A stretch of 7,142 nt of DNA, taken from UBA2160 sp964588665 (lineage in GTDB: Bacteria > Chloroflexota > Dehalococcoidia > Lucifugimonadales > UBA1123). The notes under the pieces are model-generated. The model was not told where the DNA came from. It worked only from the letters and a program-made list of their open reading frames with translations, and searched no databases. The translations under genes and the position numbers were made by a program. Of this stretch, positions 1-4,727 are shown one piece after another (positions within the stretch are counted from its first letter, which is position 1; each line of letters opens with the position of its first letter). The DNA is taken from NCBI GenBank assembly GCA_964588665.1, contig CAZPQQ010000111.1:1-7142 (forward strand), in the 5' to 3' direction.

Positions 1-51
1 GACGGCGACTGGCCGTGGGAGCAGGATTTCTTCCCGAAGCCGGCGGGGTAG
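1..51 (+). CDS. 3' end of an unidentified protein-coding gene (partial)
   Basis: The first 16 codons read DGDWPWEQDFFPKPAG and end at a TAG at 49-51. Nearly every third base is G or C, as in the well-supported genes here. This suggests the C-terminal tail of a gene entering from the left. Too little is present to name a family, and a chance open frame of this length is quite possible. Confidence 0.4.
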   Translation, partial: DGDWPWEQDFFPKPAG

Positions 52-150
52 CTGGGCTGTTCGGAAGTGCTTAACGGCCGGCTGATGACCGCATTGTCGA
101 GAAGTTCTCCCCGTATTTGGATACGATTCGGAGCATGCACTCCCGCAATT

Positions 151-316
151 CTGTAGGGGAGGGTTTCAGAGCCTGTCTCATAAGTCGGTACGCGCTTCCC
201 AAAACGCTCAAAATCGCGATGTTGAATGCTCTGCCAGGCACGACAGCCTCGCCGAACCATTGACCAATCGGTCCTTCAGGCGACTTATGAGACGGGCTGT
301 TCAAACCCTCCCGCGG
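151..316. repeat. Palindromic repeat split by MITE copy 1
   Basis: The left half CTGTAGGGGAGGGTTTCA (151-168) and right half TTCAAACCCTCCCGCGG (300-316) together restore the intergenic palindrome seen intact at 2261-2290. The MITE entered at the central TTCA. Orientation matches the 2261-2290 copy. Confidence 0.8.
165..303. mobile_element. 131-bp MITE, copy 1, with TTCA target duplication
   Basis: A non-coding element at 169-299 has imperfect terminal inverted repeats: GAGCCTGTCTCATAAGTC on the left and, read inward from the right, CAGCCCGTCTCATAAGTC. It is flanked by TTCA at 165-168 and 300-303. The flanks rejoin into a palindrome (151-168 plus 304-316) of the same type as the one at 2261-2290, so the empty site can be read directly. 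A copy of identical length and orientation lies at 4436-4566, about 85% identical by eye. It encodes no transposase, so it would need one supplied in trans. The parent IS family cannot be told from this window. Confidence 0.85.
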
Positions 317-438
317 CTCTCCGATCACATGATGTGTCGCGACGCGTGAGCGGCCAATCGCAAAGGTTCGTTCCGGCGCGCCATCGGATCCCAGCCACAG
401 TGTTGTCGTCCAATGGCAAACAATGATCACAGCAGCAG
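317..438. other. Intergenic stretch with no recognised feature
   Basis: Together with 52-150 this belongs to the roughly 500-base gene-free region ahead of the first hot-dog gene. Open frames crossing it lack ribosome binding sites and recognisable protein sequence. I see no RNA gene or clear terminator. Confidence 0.5.
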
Positions 439-467
439 CGGGCGGGTTTGAAACCCGCCCCTACGGG
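439..467 (+). repeat. GGGTTTGAAACCC-type intergenic palindrome
   Basis: A perfect 21-bp palindrome centred on G450 (440-460) has arms of GGGCGGGTTT and its complement, followed by CTACGGG. It belongs to the same repeat class as 2149-2177 and 2261-2290, with GGGC arms in place of GGGAG arms. It could fold as a strong hairpin, but no T-run follows, so it is not a standard intrinsic terminator. Confidence 0.75.
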
Positions 468-512
468 TATGCATATCTGTGGCACAAAACCGCCGCCGAT
501 TGACCGTGTGAA

Positions 513-527
513 CAGTCGAGGCGACTG
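513..527 (+). promoter_or_regulatory. Dyad CAGTCG-AGG-CGACTG upstream of the first hot-dog gene
   Basis: A perfect 6-bp inverted repeat with a 3-base loop lies 29 bases before the ATG at 557. A TTGACC at 500-505 could be a -35 element, but no convincing -10 is placed behind it. It may be an operator or leader hairpin, or chance. Confidence 0.3.
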
Positions 528-556
528 CGTGACTATCAACCCGAAGGGAGTAGACA

Positions 557-1114
557 ATGTCTTGCGGCAAGACCTATCTCACGGATGAGGTGAAGGCGCT
601 AATCGGCGCGACCGCCGAGCGAGTGGAAGCATCGATGTGGGGAATTGAACAGGAGGGGCTACGGCGCTTCACTCAAGCGATCATGGACCCCGATCCGCGT
701 TTCTGGGACGATGAGTTCGCCAAAACGACCAAGTTCGGCGAGGTGGTGACCCCGGCGATCTACTGCTCGTATCTGAATCGCCGAACGCCGCCCGGAGCGG
801 ACGACCCGATAAGTCGAGCGTTCGCCGAGAACCCCGAGTCCGACGGAATCGGCGGTCTTGAACGGGACGAGCCAGGCAGGCTGCCCACGATACCGTCCGA
901 TCTCAAAAGGGTGCTTAACGGCGGAAACGAGATCGAGGTCTACAAGTACCCGACTATCGGTGACAGAATATTCTCCCAGGCAAAGATCACCGACATCCGT
1001 GAGCGCGTCACACGTGACGGAAGCCACATGCTCATTACGATCACCGAGCATCGGTACACCAATCAGGACGACGAGTTGCTGTGCATACTCAGGGCGGTCG
1101 GCCTGCGCCGGTAG
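557..1114 (+). CDS. FAS1-like / MaoC N-terminal-type hot-dog dehydratase subunit
   Basis: A 185-residue protein starting at ATG 557, preceded by GGGAG with a 6-base spacer. The N-terminal part (LIGATAERVEASMWGIEQEGLRRFTQAI) and the central segment with LNGGNEIEVYKYPTIGDRIFSQAKI (residues about 120-145) followed by ITEHRYTNQDDELL match the FAS1-like dehydratase domain (hot-dog fold). In that family this subunit type often lacks the catalytic hydratase motif and pairs with a catalytic hot-dog partner, as HadA or HadC does with HadB in mycobacteria. I see no catalytic D-x4-H motif here. The partner is most likely the next gene, 131 bases downstream on the same strand. The acyl-thioester substrate cannot be told from sequence. 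Cytosolic; no signal peptide or membrane segment. Family call is firm, specific reaction unknown. Confidence 0.85.
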   Translation: MSCGKTYLTDEVKALIGATAERVEASMWGIEQEGLRRFTQAIMDPDPRFWDDEFAKTTKFGEVVTPAIYCSYLNRRTPPGADDPISRAFAENPESDGIGGLERDEPGRLPTIPSDLKRVLNGGNEIEVYKYPTIGDRIFSQAKITDIRERVTRDGSHMLITITEHRYTNQDDELLCILRAVGLRR

Positions 1115-1195
1115 ACCAGCGCGCCAAATTATGTCGCGTCGAATGGACTGAGAAGCCAATCAAGTCCACTGACCCACGCCTCCCTGCGGGGCCCC

Positions 1196-1221
1196 AGATC
1201 CTTCACTCCGTTCAGGATGAC
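1196..1221. repeat. Short dispersed intergenic repeat (AGGATGAC type)
   Basis: Read on the minus strand this is GTCATCCTGAACGGAGTGAA followed by GGATCT, with ATCCT/AGGAT at its ends. Sequences of this form recur between genes in many bacterial genomes, as I recall from general knowledge. It lies between the two hot-dog genes and ends 24 bases before the second start. Only one copy occurs here, so the call rests on recall. Confidence 0.45.
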
Positions 1222-1245
1222 AGGGTGAACCTAGGAGGGACCACC

Positions 1246-1749
1246 ATGTTTACAGCCGACGAGCTTCGAAACCCGGAGCAACTCTATTTCGACGACGTCG
1301 AGGACGGCCAGGACCTGCCGACGTACGACATCGGACCGATGACAACGACTCACGCCTTCCGGTGGAGCGCGGCCATCGAGAACTGGCACCGAATCCACTA
1401 CGATCAGGACTTCGCCGTCTACCACGAGGGACTGCCGAATGTGCTGATACACGGCTCGTGGAAGCAGAGCATCATGCCCATGTATCTGAAGAACCTCTGC
1501 CTGCCCGACGGTTGGGCATGGAAAGCTTCTTTTCAGCACCGAGCGATGATCGTCCCCGGAGACACCATCACGTGCTGGGCCAGGGTCACAAAGAAGTACG
1601 AGAAAGACGGCCTCGGTTTTCTGGACCTCGAGACCGGCATGAGGTTGCAGAACGGGACCGAGACATGCCCCGGCCACGGCACCATCGTCCTCCCAATCAA
1701 GGGCGGCCGCGCGGTGCCCTACCCGTTCGTGCCGCCGTCGGATGACTAG
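1246..1749 (+). CDS. HTD2/MaoC-type hot-dog acyl-thioester dehydratase
   Basis: A 167-residue protein. The ATG at 1246 is chosen because AGGAGG (1234-1239) sits 6 bases upstream; the frame stays open back to an ATG at 1081, but those 55 codons are translated repeat sequence and overlap the previous gene. The segment NWHRIHYDQDFA (residues 46-57), followed by VLIHGSWKQ (about 65-73), is the active-site region of MaoC-like hydratases. The second histidine of HRIHYD (His51) is the likely catalytic base. The usual motif Asp is Asn46, which I recall as normal in the HTD2/mesaconyl-C4-CoA hydratase branch. The ASFQHRAMIVPGDTITCWARV segment is the typical second half of the hot-dog. It probably works with the preceding FAS1-like protein on a CoA- or ACP-bound acid. 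Substrate unknown; cytosolic. Confidence 0.87.
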   Translation: MFTADELRNPEQLYFDDVEDGQDLPTYDIGPMTTTHAFRWSAAIENWHRIHYDQDFAVYHEGLPNVLIHGSWKQSIMPMYLKNLCLPDGWAWKASFQHRAMIVPGDTITCWARVTKKYEKDGLGFLDLETGMRLQNGTETCPGHGTIVLPIKGGRAVPYPFVPPSDD

Positions 1750-1815
1750 ACCGGCCGACAGCATAGATCGGCTCGGAGCCGACACAGCCTCCCGCCGGAC
1801 AACGAAGGAGATACA

Positions 1816-2088
1816 ATGCCACGCTGGATAGCCATCGGGACCGCGCCTGGCTGGGACGACGTCGACAAGTTCAGAGACGAGATGAGCGAGTCCAGCAAGT
1901 GGCGCCCCGATCCCCGCACCACGATCACCACCGTGATCGCGCTGGCCGACGGTCGCATGCTCGCCGAGTGCCATGCGGTCGAACAGGGCTTGTTCGACGC
2001 TTGGCTCGAACGGAAGGGTTGGGATGTGGAGTCGATCACTCCGATCTCGCACATCGCCCAAGCCGGGAGTGTTTGGGAGATATCGTAG
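1816..2088 (+). CDS. Small conserved-looking protein of unknown function
   Basis: A 90-residue protein with a strong start: AAGGAG (1805-1810), 5 bases, then ATG at 1816. It lies 66 bases after the dehydratase on the same strand, so co-transcription is likely. The order is a beta-strand-like MPRWIAIGTA, a charged helix (DDVDKFRDEMSESSKW), a strand TTITTVIALADGRMLAECHA, a helix (EQGLFDAWLERKGW) and a final strand WDVESITPISHIA. This beta-alpha-beta-beta-alpha-beta layout resembles small ferredoxin-like or dimeric alpha/beta-barrel proteins. No catalytic motif, signal or membrane segment is seen, and I do not recognise the family. Coding is supported by the ribosome site, the G/C-rich third positions and the operon position. 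Confidence 0.75.
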   Translation: MPRWIAIGTAPGWDDVDKFRDEMSESSKWRPDPRTTITTVIALADGRMLAECHAVEQGLFDAWLERKGWDVESITPISHIAQAGSVWEIS

Positions 2089-2148
2089 GGAGACGAGGGT
2101 TGTGGCGGCGGTATCGGCGTTAGGCGACCGTTATGTTGGGCGCCAGCG

Positions 2149-2177
2149 GCGGGAGGGTTTGAAACCCTCCCCTACGG
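2149..2177 (+). repeat. GGGTTTGAAACCC-type intergenic palindrome
   Basis: A perfect 21-bp palindrome centred on G2161 (2151-2171) has arms GGGAGGGTTT and its complement, followed by CTACGG. It lies 60 bases after the last gene of the plus-strand cluster and is the reverse-orientation partner of the copy at 2261-2290, so the two could also pair over a loop of about 85 bases. No T-run follows. Confidence 0.8.
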
Positions 2178-2260
2178 CATTCCACCCCATGTACACCATC
2201 TAGCGTGTTACTCACTTGGTTTGGCCATTTTGTCGATGTATCTCGCGTTGGACCGCAGTG

Positions 2261-2290
2261 TGTAGGGGAGGGTTTCAAACCCTCCCGCGC
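2261..2290 (-). repeat. GGGTTTCAAACCC-type intergenic palindrome
   Basis: The same palindrome as at 2149-2177 in the opposite orientation (core 2266-2286). It lies 37 bases past the stop of the minus-strand PPOX gene, between two convergently transcribed gene groups. A bidirectional transcript-end role is possible but not shown. It is the intact form of the site that MITE copy 1 split at 165-303. Confidence 0.8.
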
Positions 2291-2326
2291 CTACGACCAC
2301 TAGACGCGGTCACATGCCACCATGGC

Positions 2327-2764
2327 CTACTCCTCGTACCTCGGGTGCCAACCGCCTCCGGCCCAGGTGGTGATCTCGTGCGGCGTGATCGTGATTCGCG
2401 CACGGGGGACGTGGCGCTTCTCCTCGTAGTACTGCTGGCCGGCCTCAGGGCCCAAGTAGCGAATCGCGCGGTCCGCGGACGTTGGCAGCCACGCTGGGTC
2501 CTTGATCTCTGCGGTGGCTTTGATGAGCACTCTGGCATACGGCGCCTCCGACGTGTCGATGCACAGGAACACGCGCGAGTCGTTCTCGATGTTGGCCACC
2601 CATCGCGCCTTGCCTCGACCCGCGACCATGAACGTCTCGCCATCGTAGTTGTACCAAACCGGCATGACGTACGGCCAACCATCGGGGGCGAGCGTACCGA
2701 GTTTCATGATGTGACGGCCCGTCGACAGGAATTGTTGCAACTCGTCGTTGGTCATTTGGGGCAT
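2327..2764 (-). CDS. PPOX-class flavin- or F420-dependent enzyme
   Basis: A 145-residue protein with the split-barrel fold of the pyridoxamine 5'-phosphate oxidase-like superfamily. Supporting segments are KLGTLAPDGWPYVMPVWYNYDGETF (about 21-45), AGRGKARWVANIENDSRVFLCID (about 48-70) and VLIKATAEI (about 79-87), in the order and spacing usual for the short single-domain PPOX proteins, and the length fits. Members bind FMN or F420 and reduce or oxidise small substrates; which cofactor applies here cannot be decided from sequence. The start at 2764 has GGAG 6 bases upstream and is preferred over the in-frame ATG three codons on. It stands alone on the minus strand, facing the hot-dog cluster. 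Confidence 0.9.
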   Translation of the reverse strand: MPQMTNDELQQFLSTGRHIMKLGTLAPDGWPYVMPVWYNYDGETFMVAGRGKARWVANIENDSRVFLCIDTSEAPYARVLIKATAEIKDPAWLPTSADRAIRYLGPEAGQQYYEEKRHVPRARITITPHEITTWAGGGWHPRYEE

Positions 2765-2836
2765 GGTTGTCTCCGTTGTTCCGAACTTGTTGCGTCGCGC
2801 TAGTCCTTGCCGTGGGTTGATTCGGCGTCAACGGTG

Positions 2837-3075
2837 CCGTTCGTGGTGAGCCTGTCGAACCACCCGCCGCGGGCCCTTCGACAGGCTCAGGGCGAACGGA
2901 TTATCCGAACGGCAATTTCCGAAACCGAGTACTAGTCCGTGCCGAGGGTCGATTCGGCGCGGTGGTTCGACAGGCTCACCACGAACGGGCTGAACTTCCC
3001 TCCGTTCGCCCTGAGCCTGTCGAAGGGCCGCAACGGGAACACTTTCGCTCCGTTCGTCCTGAGCGTATCGAAGGA
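2837..3075. repeat. Cluster of five CGTTCG...GAGCCTGTCGAA repeats
   Basis: Five related units of about 26-28 bases lie at 2837-2864 (forward), 2874-2899 (reverse), 2961-2988 (reverse), 3002-3027 (forward) and 3050-3075 (forward, diverged). Each carries CGTTCG, a variable triplet, TGAGCCTGTCGAA and a compensating end, so each can nearly fold on itself; the first and third, and the second and fourth, are near-complementary pairs. They fill most of the 378-base gap between the PPOX gene and the grdE-like gene, where I find no gene. I recall similar sequences as dispersed repeats in Chloroflexota genomes. Function unknown. Confidence 0.8.
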
Positions 3076-3142
3076 CCTTGGCAGGCCAGTCTTGCCTTGC
3101 GTTCGTGGCGCTCTCCCGTCGATCGCCGAATCCACGACGGGC

Positions 3143-4405
3143 TTAGTACTCGAAGGCGCTGATCTTCGAGAAGCCGTAGTGGTCGGTCCATCGGATGCCG
3201 GGCAGCGGGCCGTCGGACGGGACGAGGTTTTGGCGCTGGCTGGTGTCAGCCATCAGCAGTTTCTGGCCGATGACGCGATCCACGGGCGGCAGCGGGCCGC
3301 CGCTTCCGGCTTCGATGCCCATGCCCGTGCTCACTATGGCCCTGGCCTCGGGAAGCGGCTCGAGCAACGGCGGACCGTTGGTCGAGGGGTCTTCTTCGCC
3401 CGTCACGAACACGGTCTTGATGCCAACGTTCTCGCACGCTTGGACGGTGCGGATGACTTCCATGAAGTCGTTGCCTCCGGCGTCGTAGCTGATTATCGCT
3501 CCCTGCGCACCGAGCATCTGCGCCGTCTTCGCAGCCTGATGCGAAGTGATGTCTTTTTCGTCCTGCGAGCTCCAACGGGTCCTGATTGCGATGCATCCCA
3601 CAAAATTGACTTCGACGCCGTGGCGACGATACAGCTCTTTCACCGTGGGGTTGTTGACCAGCTCCCACGATGTCTTGACGCTGATGGCGCCGTCAAGGAT
3701 CTCGTTGGGGTGCAATACCCAGGGTGGCGTCAGACGGCTCATGCCGTAAATCGACGTCCAAAACGCGGTCAGCGAATCCGAGTAGTGCTGCGGCGATCTG
3801 AAACAGCAGATGTAGACCGCTTTGGGCAGAGATGGATCCACCTCAGTCAGTTCGAACGTCTCCAAATCGGGAGGATCCAGTCCGACCGTCGCGGCGGCGA
3901 GCTGGTCCGACACGACCAGAGCCGCCGAGTGTGCCGCGAGATTGCGATCCGCCAAATCCAGAGTCTCGTCGACTTCGAGGACCACGCACAGGTTGGGATT
4001 TGACGCGATGGGCGTGGCTGGCTCAACACTCATGTCGATGAAGCCGTCCAGCCATCCGTCGTTGCCGTCGTACATGTCGAGTTCAGCGACTTCGATCACG
4101 CCGATTCCGGCCAATCGATGCGTCCGACCGGTCCCCACGGGAAGCACGGGCCGTCCGCATACTCCCGGATAGACGCTGCCCTGACCCTGGACCTTGATCC
4201 GCGGCTCGAGCACGTCGCGCACCGACGTGACTCGCACCGAATCTCCGGGCCGGACCAGTTCCAACGATACTCCGGTGATCCGTGCATCGCTGCGGATCGC
4301 GGCCAGCAAGGAATCGCGGTCGATCTGTAGTCTGCCGTCGACCCAAGAGGTTCGCGGTCCGAAATCGACCTCGTTGACGGGGAAGCTGCCAATCTCAAGA
4401 CGCAT
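3143..4405 (-). CDS. grdE: GrdE-like glycine/sarcosine/betaine reductase component B proprotein
   Basis: A 420-residue protein, close to the roughly 430 of clostridial GrdE. The N-terminus (MRLEIGSFPVNEVDFGPRT), the centre (KAVYICCFRSPQHYSDSLTA at 195-214; GMSRLTPPWVLHPNEILDGA at 221-240) and NNPTVKELYRRHGVEVNFVG followed by Cys271 match the family. GrdE is made as a precursor that cleaves itself before a cysteine, which becomes a pyruvoyl group forming a Schiff base with the amine substrate; Cys271 is the likely residue. AAKTAQMLGAQGAIISYDAGGNDFMEV follows, as in the beta half. It lies downstream of the selenoprotein gene on the same strand. GGGAG lies 8 bases before the ATG, a weaker site than the AAGGAGG left at the old junction. 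The substrate may be glycine, sarcosine, betaine or another amine; without grdA or grdC/D in view it cannot be fixed. Confidence 0.9.
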   Translation of the reverse strand: MRLEIGSFPVNEVDFGPRTSWVDGRLQIDRDSLLAAIRSDARITGVSLELVRPGDSVRVTSVRDVLEPRIKVQGQGSVYPGVCGRPVLPVGTGRTHRLAGIGVIEVAELDMYDGNDGWLDGFIDMSVEPATPIASNPNLCVVLEVDETLDLADRNLAAHSAALVVSDQLAAATVGLDPPDLETFELTEVDPSLPKAVYICCFRSPQHYSDSLTAFWTSIYGMSRLTPPWVLHPNEILDGAISVKTSWELVNNPTVKELYRRHGVEVNFVGCIAIRTRWSSQDEKDITSHQAAKTAQMLGAQGAIISYDAGGNDFMEVIRTVQACENVGIKTVFVTGEEDPSTNGPPLLEPLPEARAIVSTGMGIEAGSGGPLPPVDRVIGQKLLMADTSQRQNLVPSDGPLPGIRWTDHYGFSKISAFEY

Positions 4406-4727
4406 GGTATGCGCTCCCGCCAGGCTCGGCCTGAAGAGCTCGTCTCATAAGTCGATACGAGCGTCCCAAAAGGCTCAAAATCGCATTTATGAACGGTCTG
4501 CCAGGCACGACAGCCTCGCCGGACCACCGACCAATCGGTCCTTTTGGAGACTTATGAGACGGGCTCTGAAGGCCGAGGCCACCCACATCTATAGTCCAGT
4601 GCTCTGGCCCTTCAGGGCCAAGCCAGGTTGCGGGATCGGGCTCGGCCTGAATGCCGAGGCCACCTGCGTCCATGATCCGGTGCTCTGGCCCTTCAGGGCC
4701 AAGCCGTTTATGTATCTCAAGACGCAT
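4395..4727 (-). CDS. 110-codon relay ORF in the grdB-grdE insert (doubtful gene)
   Basis: It starts at an ATG inside the end of grdB, six bases after AAGGAGG (4734-4740), and ends at a TGA that overlaps the grdE start by 11 bases. The first codons (MRLEI) are copied from grdE and the last (HAS) from grdB; the middle is the translated palindromic units (LGPEGPEH twice) and the MITE. The product is not expected to be a functional protein. Its interest is that it stays open for the whole insert, and that the MITE plus its duplicated target (135 bases) is a multiple of three and keeps the frame. It could pass ribosomes from grdB to grdE. Chance openness in GC-rich repeats is the alternative. Confidence 0.3.
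   Translation of the reverse strand: MRLEIHKRLGPEGPEHRIMDAGGLGIQAEPDPATWLGPEGPEHWTIDVGGLGLQSPSHKSPKGPIGRWSGEAVVPGRPFINAILSLLGRSYRLMRRALQAEPGGSAYHAS
4432..4570. mobile_element. 131-bp MITE, copy 2, with TGAA target duplication
   Basis: The element at 4436-4566 has terminal inverted repeats GAGCTCGTCTCATAAGTC and, from the right end inward, GAGCCCGTCTCATAAGTC, with TGAA on both sides (4432-4435, 4567-4570). Removing it and one TGAA restores CTCGGCCTGAAGGCCGAG, the palindrome of the adjacent 81-bp unit. It has the same length and orientation as the copy at 169-299. About 19 of 131 positions differ between copies, and many of these change the encoded residue in the shared open frame, so the sequence is probably not conserved as protein. 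Confidence 0.87.
4572..4705. repeat. Two tandem 81-bp GC-rich palindromic units
   Basis: Two 53-base segments, 4572-4624 and 4653-4705, begin GCCGAGGCCACC and end TGGCCCTTCAGGGCCAAGCC; the offset is 81 bases. Each carries the hairpin GGCCC-TTCA-GGGCC. The linker carries a second palindrome, CTCGGC-CTGAAT-GCCGAG; the matching palindrome of the other unit was split by the MITE. On the minus strand they read as LGPEGPEH. The unit probably occurs elsewhere in the genome, which cannot be seen here. Confidence 0.8.

Noticed and set aside
71..430. Minus-strand open frame of 119 codons over MITE copy 1
   Set aside because: It is translated MITE and palindrome. The 44 residues shared with copy 2 differ at about ten positions, so most nucleotide differences change the residue, and no ribosome site is seen.
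1081..1245. In-frame upstream start for the second hot-dog gene
   Set aside because: The extra 55 codons overlap the end of the first gene, include a dispersed repeat and match no hot-dog sequence; AGGAGG fixes the start at 1246.
2216..2803. Plus-strand open frame of 195 codons
   Set aside because: It is the complement of the PPOX gene, which has recognisable domains and a ribosome site.
2837..3075. CRISPR array
   Set aside because: Units are in mixed orientation, unevenly spaced and diverged; no cas gene is present.
3076..3142. Intrinsic terminator after grdE
   Set aside because: No stable hairpin followed by a T-run is seen in the minus-strand sense; only the repeat hairpins further on could serve.
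2939..4003. Plus-strand open frame of 354 codons
   Set aside because: It is antisense to the grdE-like gene plus translated repeats; it has no family sequence.
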